64,000 nucleotides of DNA, from positions 682,001 through 746,000 of the forward strand of contig NZ_JAAFYS010000002.1 of assembly GCF_012070395.1 (NCBI RefSeq). Direction: 5' to 3'. This document shows, one piece after another, positions 7,786 through 16,557 of the stretch. The translations under genes were made by a program, and so were the position numbers. The DNA is from Pseudoroseicyclus tamaricis. GTDB taxonomy: Bacteria > Pseudomonadota > Alphaproteobacteria > Rhodobacterales > Rhodobacteraceae. Positions within the stretch are counted from its first letter, which is position 1. Every line of letters begins with the position of its first letter. The notes below the pieces were generated by a model. The model did no database searches and had not been told where the DNA came from. It saw nothing but the letters and a program-made list of their open reading frames with translations.

Positions 7786-8589
7786 ATGCTGAACCTGACG
7801 ATACACGGCGCTCGCGGCTCGTTGCCCGGCGCCCGGTCCTCCGCGGAATTCGGGACGGCCTCGATCTGCGCGGTGGCCCGCGGCGCCGGATCGGCCGTCA
7901 TCCTCGACGCGGGAAGCGGCGCGGCGGCGGCAGGGGCAGCCCTCCTGGAGGAGGGCCATGTCGAGATCGACCTGATCCTGTCGCATCTTCATCTGGATCA
8001 CGTGATCAGCCTGCCGTTCCTGCCGCAGCTGCTGCGGGGCGACGGGCTGGTGCGGGTCCATCTGTCGCAACGATACGGGCCCGACCCGGCCGCCGTGCTT
8101 GGCGAGCTGCTGCGCGCCCCGTGGTTTCCGGTGCCCCTGTCGGGATTGAGGGGGCGGATCGAAGGGCATCCCATCGCGGATGGCGCGACGCTTCGGGTGG
8201 GCGGGCTGTCGGTCGAGACCGCGCCGCTCAACCATCCCGGCGGGGCGACCGGGGTGCGGATATCGGACGGGGCGGAGGCGGTGGCCGTCCTGCTGGATCA
8301 CGAACCGGGCGACGACCGGATCGACGCCGGGGTCTGCCGCCTGATGCAGGGATGCCGCGTTGCAGTCATGGACGCGGCATGGACGCCGGAAGAAGCCCCG
8401 GCGCGCGCCGGCTGGGGCCATGGCTGCTGGGAAGCCTGCATCCGCCTCGCGCGCAGGACCGACGTCGCAGCGATCCTGCTGTCCCATCACGCCCCGTCGC
8501 GAGACGACACGGCGTTGCTGCACGAGGAGGCCCGGGCCCGGCAGGCCTGGTCCGGCGCCCGGATGGCGCGCCAGGACGAGGTCATCTAG
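7786..8589 (+). CDS. Metallo-beta-lactamase-fold hydrolase, candidate phosphodiesterase
   Basis: A 267-residue cytosolic protein. ATG 7786 was chosen; GTG 7771 is an alternative. The signature H67-x-H69-x-D71-H72 (LSHLHLDHV) is intact. Later metal ligands are plausible in APLNHPGG, the acidic LLDHEPGD and LSHHAPS near the C-terminus. The start TIHGARGSLPG..SAEFGTASICA resembles MBL-fold phosphodiesterase/RNase Z-like proteins, where GS-P and FGGN-like segments bind a phosphate. It follows the SiaA-like gene by 34 bases, probably in the same unit, and its stop overlaps by 4 bases the convergent cyclic-nucleotide-binding gene. Beside an adenylate cyclase, cyclic nucleotide hydrolysis is a reasonable proposal, but the substrate is not shown by the sequence. 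Confidence 0.85.
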   Translation: MLNLTIHGARGSLPGARSSAEFGTASICAVARGAGSAVILDAGSGAAAAGAALLEEGHVEIDLILSHLHLDHVISLPFLPQLLRGDGLVRVHLSQRYGPDPAAVLGELLRAPWFPVPLSGLRGRIEGHPIADGATLRVGGLSVETAPLNHPGGATGVRISDGAEAVAVLLDHEPGDDRIDAGVCRLMQGCRVAVMDAAWTPEEAPARAGWGHGCWEACIRLARRTDVAAILLSHHAPSRDDTALLHEEARARQAWSGARMARQDEVI

Positions 8590-10397
8590 AGGGGCCCGGC
8601 GCCCTGCCCCGTGGCTTGCACAGTGACCTGCTCCGTGCCCTGCCCCGTGCCATGACCCATGAACGGATCCAGCGCCCCCTCTTCGATCGCGGCCCGGGCC
8701 TGGGCATAGGCCGAGGCTTCCTGCTCGCGCCCGCGCTTCCAGTCCATCAATCCGATGCCGCGGACCGGGGTCAGCGCCAGAAGCACATCGTCGCCAAGAT
8801 CCGTCTGGGCCATCGTCCGGCGCGACGCCACCACCATCGCGCGCGACATCACCGCCATCAGCTTGGGGACCCCGGTGCGCCGGCGCGTGACCAGATGCGC
8901 CAGCGTCGACATCCGCGTCGGCAGATCGGCATAAGGGGCCCGGGCGCGATATTCCTGATCCGGCGTGAGGTTGATGACGAGGTTCGGCCCGGTCTTGCGC
9001 TCTCTCATCGCGGCGAGGGGAAGGTTGTCCGTCAGCCCGCCGTCCACCAGCACCTCGCCGTCCTCGGCGATGAAGGGCGGCAGCATCATCGGCAGCGAGC
9101 CCGAGGCCCGCACCGCCTCCCACGACGGCCCGGTGCGGAAGAGATGCAGGTCGTTCCGGGTCAGGCTGGTGGCGGCGGTGAAGACGGGAACGGGCAGATC
9201 CGCGAGGTCCGTCTCGCCATAGTGCAGGCGCAGCTGCCGGTCGAAGACATGCGCATCGAGCAGCCCGTAGACCGGCGGCGCGAAGGTCGACAGCGCGGCG
9301 TTGCGCACGAAGATCTCGTCGGTCCGGTCCATGATCTCGGCCGCCTCAAGCCCGGAGGCGAGCGCAACCGCCATGGCACCGCCGACACTGGTGCCCCCCC
9401 AGTAATCCACGGATATCCCCGCCTCGGCGAGGGCCCGCGCCACGCCGAGATGGGCGCAGCCGAGGGCGCCGCCGCCGCCCATCACCACACCCCGGGCGCG
9501 CCCGGAGAGGAAGCGCGCGATCCGCGCGGCATCCTCGTTGCGCGCCTCGGTGTCATCGAGGCGCAGGTGGTAGTGCTGCGTCACCTCCCACGTGTCGAGC
9601 CACGACCGCGCGCCGGCGATCTCCGCGCCGTTGCGCCAGAGCACGAGGCGCCGCGCTTCGGGCTCGTGCATCTCGGCGGCCAGCTGCGACAGCCCCTCGG
9701 CCGGGCGGGGCGCGGCAAGGGGCCCCAGGATCACCACCCCGTCCGACTGCCGGACCATCGCGCGGCAGAGTTCGCTATCGGACCGCGCGATATAAAGCGA
9801 TCGCGGCGCCTGATCCTCGCCATCCAGAAGCGCCGCACCGGGCGCGCCGGACGACTGGACCGCCGCATCGGCGGAATCCACGACCCGCAGCGGCCCTTCG
9901 GCCTCCATCATGCTGCGCAAGGCGCCCAGGGCGATGTCCGGCGTATCCTCCGGCACCAGCATGCAGGTCACGCGCGGGACCGGCCGCTCCAGCGAGGGCA
10001 GACGCGCGGTTGCGGCGGCGAGGCGCCGGGCCAGCCAGGCGGTGAGATTCGTGTTGATCTGCGGCGCGCGGGCGACCAGCCCGTCGAAGGTCGAGCGATC
10101 CAGCTCGAGCACTTCGGAGTCGCGCGCGGCGACGACATCGGCCGTCCGGGTGCCCCCGGTCAGGAAGGCGATCTCGCCAACCGACTGGGGCGGGACGATC
10201 TCGGCCACGACCCGGCCGTTCACGCGCACCTCGAACCGGCCCTTCAGCACGAAATAGAGGGACTCCGCCTCGGCCCCCGCCTCGATCAGCCGGGCCCCGC
10301 GGGGCAGCGACCGTCGGTCGCCCGTCGTATCGAGGGCTCCGTCACCGGATTGCCGCAGCATGTCGAGCAGACCCGAATCCGCGTCGAACTGGGTCAT
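8586..10397 (-). CDS. Cyclic-nucleotide-binding patatin-like phospholipase (NTE/RssA type)
   Basis: A 603-residue protein. Residues about 25-130 form a cNMP-binding domain with the phosphate-binding cassette VGEIAFLTGGTRTAD; Glu75 and Arg84 are the ligand-contacting positions and are kept. Residues about 300-500 form a patatin domain with the glycine-rich oxyanion motif MGGGGALG (306-313), the nucleophile elbow GTSVG (Ser337) and the Asp of the DGG motif (Asp452), so the Ser-Asp dyad is complete. This is the architecture of neuropathy-target-esterase-like lysophospholipases. The last ~25 residues are a Gly/Thr/Gln-rich tail (GTGQGTEQ, ATGQGAG). It converges on the MBL-fold gene with a 4-base overlap of stops. 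Next to a cyclase it is a natural effector for the cyclic nucleotide. No membrane segment is evident. Confidence 0.92.
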   Translation of the reverse strand: MTQFDADSGLLDMLRQSGDGALDTTGDRRSLPRGARLIEAGAEAESLYFVLKGRFEVRVNGRVVAEIVPPQSVGEIAFLTGGTRTADVVAARDSEVLELDRSTFDGLVARAPQINTNLTAWLARRLAAATARLPSLERPVPRVTCMLVPEDTPDIALGALRSMMEAEGPLRVVDSADAAVQSSGAPGAALLDGEDQAPRSLYIARSDSELCRAMVRQSDGVVILGPLAAPRPAEGLSQLAAEMHEPEARRLVLWRNGAEIAGARSWLDTWEVTQHYHLRLDDTEARNEDAARIARFLSGRARGVVMGGGGALGCAHLGVARALAEAGISVDYWGGTSVGGAMAVALASGLEAAEIMDRTDEIFVRNAALSTFAPPVYGLLDAHVFDRQLRLHYGETDLADLPVPVFTAATSLTRNDLHLFRTGPSWEAVRASGSLPMMLPPFIAEDGEVLVDGGLTDNLPLAAMRERKTGPNLVINLTPDQEYRARAPYADLPTRMSTLAHLVTRRRTGVPKLMAVMSRAMVVASRRTMAQTDLGDDVLLALTPVRGIGLMDWKRGREQEASAYAQARAAIEEGALDPFMGHGTGQGTEQVTVQATGQGAGPL

Positions 10398-10678
10398 GTC
10401 CTACCCCCCGGTACCCCATTCACTGCCGATAGATCGCTCTGGTCCCACCCGTGTCAATCCGGCCGCGGGGGTTATTGCGCTGTGTGGCCTGCCCCCCACC
10501 GGCCGTCCGCTTCGAGATGGGACGAATGCCCGACATAGACGGCATCGCATTGTGCGCAGCTCCGGAGTCCTCGCTCTGAGCGAGCTTTTTCGTGATTCAC
10601 TTCGTCTTGGGTCACCGGTGGGTTTGGCGATGAGGAGTCAGAGGGGGTGTCTGGTCGATCACGGAGCGGCTGGCATAG

Positions 10679-10742
10679 AACTCTGCTCAGAGCGATCCGC
10701 TGAACATGCTGTCCGCGATGTCGACTGAGCAGAGTTTTTTTT
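10679..10742 (+). terminator. Hairpin with 12-base perfect arms and T-run in an otherwise gene-free stretch
   Basis: Arms 10679-10690 (AACTCTGCTCAG) and 10725-10736 (its exact complement) enclose a 34-base loop and lead into eight T residues (10735-10742). This has the form of an intrinsic terminator on the + strand. No + strand gene ends nearby, so it could close an unannotated small RNA or be a relic brought in with the adjacent IS element. The rest of 10398-10848 shows no gene; it must hold the promoter of the patatin gene at its left end. Confidence 0.5.
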
Positions 10743-10848
10743 CCTATAACCCACCTCTGGTTCTTAACGAGCCGGCTAGCTGCAAGGCCGAAGAAATAGG
10801 ACGGATCAGAGAGTTAACTGCGGCCGGTATGGGTTCGCGTCGCGCGGC

Positions 10849-11540
10849 AGGCTAGGCTCAGGACCCATTGATCAGGACGGCGCTGCATGGTTCAGGCTTC
10901 ATCAAAAGTAGGCTGACGATGAGTAATGTTTACTGGTTGAGCGATGCGCAGATGGAGCGGTTCCGGCACTATTTTCCCAAGTCCTATGGTCGACCCCGCG
11001 TGGATGATAAGATCGTGCTGAGCGGCATTATCTTCATCAATCGTAATGGCTTGCGTTGGCGGGATGCGCCACGCGAATACGGACGGCACAAGACGCTCCA
11101 CAATCTCTGGATCAGATGGAGCCACATGGGGGTGTTCGCCAAGCTCATGGAGCGGCTCGCCGCCGAGCAGGCCGACTGCCATCATGATCGACGCGACCTA
11201 TCTGAAGGCGCACCGCACGGCCTCAAGCTTGGAGGATCAAAAGGGGCGTGGAAGCCTGATCGGACTCACCAAGCGCGGCATGAACACCAAGCTTCACGCC
11301 GTCACCGACGAGAAGGGCCGACCCGTCCGCCTCTTCCTGACTGCCGGTCAGGTCAGCTACAAGAGCGCTTGCCCCTTTCCGCAAGCAGCCTGGCTTCTCG
11401 CCGCCCGGCCACGACGCCGACTGATTTCGCAAGTCTCTGCCGGAAAGCAAAATTCGGGAATGCATTCCGCCTCGAAAGTCGCGCAAGGCAGCGAACAAAT
11501 ACGACAAGCGAAGATACCGAAGGCGCCACCGTATCGAGGG
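10849..11540 (+). mobile_element. IS5-family insertion sequence, broken and lacking its right end
   Basis: OrfA starts at ATG 10919 (MSNVYWLSDAQMERFRHYFPKS...LRWRDAPREYGRHKTLHNLW), the N-terminal part of IS5/IS427-group transposases. The DDE half follows in another frame, MIDATYLKAHRTASSL at about 11184, then GLTKRGMNTKLHAVTDEKGRPVR. Two-frame OrfA/OrfB organisation is normal for this group. Further on, the frame shifts abnormally after LFLTAGQVS and a DADWF segment reads DAD-stop-F (TGA at 11422-11424), followed by RKSLPESKIRECIPPRKS. Similarity ends abruptly near RRRHRIE (about 11535), so the third catalytic Glu region and right inverted repeat are missing. The left end probably lies near 10849, by analogy with the GGCTCAGGACCCATTGA type end seen there. 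The element cannot move by itself. Confidence 0.8.
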
Positions 11541-11848
11541 TGAGTTTAGATGGGTGGGATTCATCGATCTCTTTTATTAGTTCGGAGTCAGTATTTCGCA
11601 ATCCTAGAAACTGTGAGGCTGAGGAGCCGTCCACACTAGCACGCCTGTTCAGAGGCGAGTTCGTGCGCCGCCGCTGCCCGTAACCCCACGGCGGCGACAT
11701 GATCCTGCCGGATCGCTTCGCGCCACCAAGGGAAACGGCCACACCAGCGACACCGACTGGCCCTTCTTTTATGCCTCGACGGTCAGCCCGCCGCCAAATC
11801 GCGAGCGCCCCTCCCCCGGCACATGCGGCGGGCGGCACAGTTTGCCAG
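11541..11848. other. Gene-free stretch between the IS5 relic and the exopolysaccharide genes
   Basis: I see no gene, tRNA or repeat here. Base composition drops locally around 11540-11620, then returns to high GC. It is probably the scar between the IS5 remnant and the downstream end of the leftward exopolysaccharide genes. Confidence 0.4.
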
Positions 11849-12784
11849 TTAGCAATGCGCGATGATGTGGGCCCGAACCTCGTCCCAAAGCCCGCCGTTG
11901 ATATCCTCGACAAGCGCAACCTCGTCCTCCGTCAACACCTCTTTCCAGTAGGTGTTGGCCTGCGCCGAAGTCCGGTTCCAGTCGTGTACTCGCCGCTCTT
12001 TCGGCGACCCCGACCCGCTTGCTGCGGCACGCCGGACAAGGTTGTGACGCACCGCCGCCGGCATTGTACGCCCGAGCCAGTCAAAGACCGCGTCAAAGGC
12101 GGCCTGATCGTCCTGCCCGCGCACCTGGGGCGCGAAGAAATGCACGTGACCCGCCTCTTGCGGGGTCACCCGCAGCAGATGGCGATGAATAAGGTGCCAC
12201 AGTAGCGCGCTTGATCCCACGTCCTCGTATTCGAGTTCGTCAAGTCGGTCGGCGACCTCAGGCACAGGCCCGAACCGGGCTGCGTAACGGTCGTAAATCT
12301 CGCGCGTGCGCGGCCGCCACGCCAGCCGCTTGTAGCTAGCCGCCTGCGCCAGCGGCGGGCGGACGGTGATAACGCTACGAAACCCGTGGGAAGCCTCGTG
12401 CCGCACACAGAACACCGCCATGGGATCCTTCCAGATCAAGGTATCCTTGCGTGGCGTCAGCCGGGCGATCCGCTGGCTCATCAGGGCGCGAGTGCCGACC
12501 ACGCGCACCGCCGCCGCCCGCATCCAGCCGACCCGCTCAACCGGGCGCCGTTGCTTATGAAAGCGCAAGCGGAAACGCCGCATGTCCTCAAGTACCTCGC
12601 CAAAGGTCTCTTCTGTGAACGCCGGCTCGCCTGGGATCGGAAAACGGACAGTGACACGGCCGTCGCCCGAGAGCCCCAGAGGTTCGTACAAGGACACGGC
12701 GCCCGGAAGATGCCTCAGGGCATCGCCCATCGGGGTTGTGCCGCTGCGGGGTGCGCCGGTCACCAGAATAGTGTTCGAAATCAT
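11849..12784 (-). CDS. Sulfotransferase-family protein
   Basis: A 311-residue cytosolic protein; ATG 12784 was chosen because GAGGA lies six bases upstream (GTG 12796 is an alternative). It starts with the PAPS-binding loop ILVTGAPRSGTTPMG, the 5'-phosphosulfate motif of carbohydrate sulfotransferases. In the middle, LIWKDPMAVFCV and FRSVITVRPPLAQAASYKR resemble the strand-helix carrying the 3'-phosphate-binding Arg/Ser. The inferred reaction is transfer of sulfate from PAPS to a sugar of a polysaccharide. It lies downstream of a flippase gene in a leftward group that also holds another sulfotransferase, a polymerase and glycosyltransferases. The acceptor is unknown. Confidence 0.85.
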   Translation of the reverse strand: MISNTILVTGAPRSGTTPMGDALRHLPGAVSLYEPLGLSGDGRVTVRFPIPGEPAFTEETFGEVLEDMRRFRLRFHKQRRPVERVGWMRAAAVRVVGTRALMSQRIARLTPRKDTLIWKDPMAVFCVRHEASHGFRSVITVRPPLAQAASYKRLAWRPRTREIYDRYAARFGPVPEVADRLDELEYEDVGSSALLWHLIHRHLLRVTPQEAGHVHFFAPQVRGQDDQAAFDAVFDWLGRTMPAAVRHNLVRRAAASGSGSPKERRVHDWNRTSAQANTYWKEVLTEDEVALVEDINGGLWDEVRAHIIAHC

Positions 12785-12868
12785 CGTCGTCCTCACTGTG
12801 TCCTCCTGGCGCCTCTAGTCTTCTGGATGTGGACACCGCAACCGGCTCGATGGCCACAGTGCTCGGTC

Positions 12869-14185
12869 CTAGCCGCCCGGGGCGCGGCGGAGATAGGACA
12901 GAATGCTGGGATCCAGCCCGGTATGTTTCCGACATGCCTGAACTGTCAGCACGGCGAGAAGGCTTTGGCTGACCGCGGTGGCAAGCCCGGCGCCGAACGC
13001 ACCTAACTTGGGGACCGCGATCAGATCCAGCACCAGATTGCACACCAGAACGGTCCAAAGGATTCGCGAGGCGATCGCCTCGCGCCCCGTCATCATCAGC
13101 AGCAAGGTCCCCGGACCGGCCAGCATCAGCGCCAGCGCGCCGAAGGCATAGGCCCGCAGGGCCGGAATTGCCGTGACATACTCGGGACCGAACAGCATGG
13201 CAAAGAAGGGCGCAAAGATGACCATGACCGCGAAGCTGGCGATCCCGAACCCGGACAGTAACTTCGACAGCGTGTCAACGTGGCGGGCCAGCCCGTCCCG
13301 GTCGCCCTGACCGTGGGTTTCGGCCAGCAGGGGCCGGTACTGGATCATTGCGATCACCAGAATAAGGCCGATGGCCTCGGCCAGTTTCTGGCCTACCCGC
13401 GCATAGGCCGCCTCTTCCGGGCTGGCAAGCGTGCCAAGAAGGATGGTGTCCATATGCAGGATGATCAGGTTGGCCGACATCACCGCGCCCATCAGCATGG
13501 CAGAGACGAACACGCGCCGGGTGTCCGTCCGTGCCGGGTCGGGACTGTCGGTGAACAGGGTCCGGATGTCGGGCCGCACAAGCGCGACCGCGACGACCGT
13601 CGAGATGAACATCGCCAGGGCGTAAAGCAGGATGATGCCCGGCGTCGTGAACGAGGCGCCCCCCCCCTCGGCATAGGCGAGGGTTCCGATGATCATGATG
13701 ATGGGAAACGCGATCTTGCTGCCCAGGATCGACAGTGCCTGCTTCTTGACCGCGACGGCCAGCGCCTCGGTAAACTGTCGCACCACCCGGATCGGGTAGG
13801 TGGCCGTTACGATCAGCAGGGCCAGCCCGTAGGGCCCCCCAAGGTCCATTAACCCGAACAGCGCAATGCCGCCCATTGTGATAACGACGGCAGCCGGACA
13901 GACGGTCCACGCTGCGAACCTCAGCATTCCGTGCAACTCCCTGTCTTTACGGGCCGCGGTGAGGCCCCGCGCCGCAATCTCGCGCATCAGAAATTCGTTC
14001 ATGCCGAAGCTGAAGACCAGCCCGATGATGGCGATGATCGACATCGAGAACGTCAGGATGCCGTAGACCTCCGCGCCAAAGAATCGTGCAAGGAAAACCG
14101 CTTGGAGGAACGCCAGCCCGATCCCGAGTATCCTCAGCGCTCCAAGAGGAACCAGCTTGACGAAACTGCCCCAGAATTCTTTCAT
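12869..14185 (-). CDS. Polysaccharide flippase (Wzx-like, PST/MOP superfamily)
   Basis: A 438-residue inner-membrane protein with about 12 hydrophobic helices. The N-terminus LGALRILGIGLAFLQAVFLARFFGAEVYGILTFSMSI is typical of oligosaccharide flippases (RfbX/Wzx). Later helices include ILLYALAMFISTVVAVALV and FGIASFAVMVIFAPFFAMLFGPEY, the latter with the FGPEY loop common in the family. It would move lipid-linked repeat units across the inner membrane for polymerisation. It sits between two sulfotransferase genes and upstream comes an O-antigen-polymerase-like gene, consistent with a Wzx/Wzy-dependent pathway. No priming glycosyltransferase or Wza/Wzc export gene is in the window, so the cluster is incomplete here. 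Confidence 0.9.
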   Translation of the reverse strand: MKEFWGSFVKLVPLGALRILGIGLAFLQAVFLARFFGAEVYGILTFSMSIIAIIGLVFSFGMNEFLMREIAARGLTAARKDRELHGMLRFAAWTVCPAAVVITMGGIALFGLMDLGGPYGLALLIVTATYPIRVVRQFTEALAVAVKKQALSILGSKIAFPIIMIIGTLAYAEGGGASFTTPGIILLYALAMFISTVVAVALVRPDIRTLFTDSPDPARTDTRRVFVSAMLMGAVMSANLIILHMDTILLGTLASPEEAAYARVGQKLAEAIGLILVIAMIQYRPLLAETHGQGDRDGLARHVDTLSKLLSGFGIASFAVMVIFAPFFAMLFGPEYVTAIPALRAYAFGALALMLAGPGTLLLMMTGREAIASRILWTVLVCNLVLDLIAVPKLGAFGAGLATAVSQSLLAVLTVQACRKHTGLDPSILSYLRRAPGG

Positions 14186-14236
14186 TGCCGGCTGTCCTTT
14201 GCTGGGCCGCAGGCGCGATCCGCGCCCGAGAACACG

Positions 14237-14989
14237 TCATCTCGCCGACAGACAGCGGCGCCAGTCGAATGCGCCCTCCATCGCCGCCGCCTCGAGGCTT
14301 TGTGCCGAAGTCAGATTTTGCCGGGGTGCGTCCAGCGGCTTGGAATGGCGCACCTTGCGGATCGAGACGGCGGGATCGATTGGGGTCTGCCGCGCGACCC
14401 CGGCAAAGCGGTCGACGCGGGCGAGCACCTCGGCCGGTTCGGTCTTAAGGTCCTGATACCGCAAGATCAGAACGTGATCGGGATCCGCCGCTGCAAGCCG
14501 ATGCCAATGGCCATAGAAGGCATGCCATTCGGCCATGAACGCCCGATGTTTTCCGGTTTCGATGAACTCAGCCTCCGAGGCGAACCACTCGTTGTCCACG
14601 CCCCACCGGAAAATCGCGTGAAGCCAGTCCTCGGGATCGCGAAACAGCACCAGATGCCGCGTTCCCTCGGGCCACCCGGCCGTGGCATTGACCTCGCCGA
14701 TCGTGGTGGCAGTGACGCTGTTGCAATAGCGGTAGTCCATCGCGATCAGGTCTTTGTCGGCGAACCATCGGAAATGCTTGTGGCGGGGGTCGTCGCGGGG
14801 CGGGTCAACCTGATTGAGAACGCGGTAATTTCCGGCCATCAGGACTTCGGACAGAAAGTTGGTCCCCGACCGCTGAATGCCTTGCAGGACGATGGGATTA
14901 AGTCCCTTGGACATCAGCATCACGCGTTCCCAAGTCTTTCGAATCCGGTCGTAGGCAGGTCGAACTATAGTCTTGAATGCATGCGACAT
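14237..14989 (-). CDS. Sulfotransferase-family protein
   Basis: A 250-residue protein with the PAPS-binding loop NPIVLQGIQRSGTNFLSEVL (residues 31-50). A later segment, GTRHLVLFRDPEDWLHAIFRWG, carries the Arg of the 3'-phosphate-binding site, and VLILRYQDLKTEPAEVLARVDRF is the usual sulfotransferase C-terminal helix pair. It is clearly different in sequence from the neighbours at 11849 and 23320, so it is not a recent copy. The reaction inferred is O-sulfation of a polysaccharide. It lies 52 bases upstream of the flippase gene in the same direction. The region before it (14990-15062) is short and holds no gene. Confidence 0.85.
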   Translation of the reverse strand: MSHAFKTIVRPAYDRIRKTWERVMLMSKGLNPIVLQGIQRSGTNFLSEVLMAGNYRVLNQVDPPRDDPRHKHFRWFADKDLIAMDYRYCNSVTATTIGEVNATAGWPEGTRHLVLFRDPEDWLHAIFRWGVDNEWFASEAEFIETGKHRAFMAEWHAFYGHWHRLAAADPDHVLILRYQDLKTEPAEVLARVDRFAGVARQTPIDPAVSIRKVRHSKPLDAPRQNLTSAQSLEAAAMEGAFDWRRCLSAR

Positions 14990-15062
14990 CAGGCTGTCTT
15001 CAAATGAAAATGGCGCTCCGGCCTCTCGGCAGGGGGCCTATGAAGAAGGAGAATGCTATGGA

Positions 15063-16478
15063 TCACGACGACGTCCATACGAAATTGTTGCGGCGTACGA
15101 ACATCATCAGGGCGAACGCCAGAAAGCCGCTGGCGAAGGCGGGGGCGACGGCGTTCAGCGCCCCGCGCATGATGATCACTATGAACCCCATGGTGATCGC
15201 GTAGAGAACGAACTGCGACAGGCTTGAACCTGCCGATCCCGGCGACCCGGCGGCACGCTCGATCCGCAGGACGAAATACCCCAGTAGGGCGAAAACGATC
15301 ACCGGCCCGATCAGTCCGAACGCCATGAGCGATTCAGCCGGCAGCGGGCTCGAGACATTATTGTACCAGTAGCCGAGGCTTTCCGAGACCAACGACCCGG
15401 TGTCGCGCGGTTTGCCTGGCCAGATGCCGCGGGGCACAAAGAACAGCAGAACGCCAAAAAAGTTGTAGCCCCACCGGATGCCGCCATGCCCCTCTTCAAG
15501 GTATTCTACGGTCGACACGATTTGCATGAACGCATCGAAATCGGCCCGCACTAGCGAGCCGAGGACATTGACGCTTCGCACCGACTCGACGACCTCGGCC
15601 ACAGAGAACGTACCGTCGGCAAGGATTTTCGCAACCGGATAGACGAACAGCAGGAACAGGATCGACAAAACAATCATCATCACCTTAAACACGCGGTTCT
15701 TGTAGTTCAGGAACGGGCAGGAAATCGCGATCATCGCGCCGAAAAGAGCAAAGCGGGACAGCGCTGGGGGGAAGTGGATCACGAAGAAGATTGGTATATA
15801 GAGGACCAGGGCAATACGGCATTGTCTTCTAAGCCCCGCGAACGGGCAGAATCGCGCAAGATAGATCATCATGACCATCGCAAGGACGCTGACCGCGCGG
15901 GATATGAACAGGAACTGCTGCGTCAGCCCCTCGAACCCGCCTTCGCCCCGCTCCTGACGCGCGGTAAGCAGGCTGTCGGGCCCGGCAAGTCCGGCGCAGA
16001 TAATGGCAAACAGCGCAAGGCCCCAGGACCATTTGACGTAGAAGCTTACGTCCAAGACTGTCAGGCGGGAATCGTCGACCCGCGGCGGCGGCTTCGACTG
16101 CGCATAGGTCTGACCCATCGCATATGATAGCTGGGACAAGGCGATCAAGCCGATCCCCAGCGAAAGATGACCCAAGGGCAACTGCGCGCCCCAAGGGAAG
16201 ATGCCCAGCGAAATTTGCATGTAGCCGGGAAACGCGAGGAAAAACAAAAAGAAAAACGAGATCAGAAAATCGATACCGGCTTTCTGGCGACTCGTGGCGG
16301 AAGACAGCAGGAACAGCGCCGTGCCCAGCAACAACAGGTTGATCAGGGTGTCGACCCTGTCCTGGGTCTGCAGCGTCACCGACAGGATCGCCGTAGCAAG
16401 CTGAACGGCGGCACCGATCAGCGCCAGCAGTACCGAAAAGTCCTCAGACTGCGCGCGGGTCTGGGCACGGATCGTCAT
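15063..16478 (-). CDS. O-antigen polymerase-like (Wzy-type) membrane protein
   Basis: A 471-residue integral membrane protein from ATG 16478 (16496 is an in-frame alternative) with about 11-12 hydrophobic segments, for example VLLALIGAAVQLATAILSV and FLISFFFLFFLAFPGYMQ. Near residues 280-360 there is a large hydrophilic loop with RSVNVLGSLVRADFDAFMQIVSTVEYLEEGHGGIRWGYNFF and FVPRGIWPGKPRDTG. This resembles the periplasmic loop of O-antigen/exopolysaccharide polymerases, where PR-W-P-KP is recurrent. Wzy proteins link repeat units on the periplasmic side. Sequence conservation in this class is low, so the call rests mainly on topology, the loop motif and the location between flippase and glycosyltransferase genes. 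Confidence 0.8.
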   Translation of the reverse strand: MTIRAQTRAQSEDFSVLLALIGAAVQLATAILSVTLQTQDRVDTLINLLLLGTALFLLSSATSRQKAGIDFLISFFFLFFLAFPGYMQISLGIFPWGAQLPLGHLSLGIGLIALSQLSYAMGQTYAQSKPPPRVDDSRLTVLDVSFYVKWSWGLALFAIICAGLAGPDSLLTARQERGEGGFEGLTQQFLFISRAVSVLAMVMMIYLARFCPFAGLRRQCRIALVLYIPIFFVIHFPPALSRFALFGAMIAISCPFLNYKNRVFKVMMIVLSILFLLFVYPVAKILADGTFSVAEVVESVRSVNVLGSLVRADFDAFMQIVSTVEYLEEGHGGIRWGYNFFGVLLFFVPRGIWPGKPRDTGSLVSESLGYWYNNVSSPLPAESLMAFGLIGPVIVFALLGYFVLRIERAAGSPGSAGSSLSQFVLYAITMGFIVIIMRGALNAVAPAFASGFLAFALMMFVRRNNFVWTSS

Positions 16479-16557
16479 GGCGTGGCTCCGCCGCAAAGAG
16501 AAGCGGCCCGTACCGTGCTGCGGTGGGCACAGGAAAAAGTCACGACCGTCACGTGCT

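Noticed and set aside
6183-7901. 572-codon open frame antisense to the SiaA-like phosphatase gene
   Set aside because: The translation is Arg/Gly/His-rich with no domain and mirrors the third-position GC bias of the real gene.
8121-10538. 805-codon open frame antisense to the patatin gene
   Set aside because: It is a shadow frame; the opposite strand carries complete cNMP and patatin motifs, and this one has low-complexity Arg/Gly content only.
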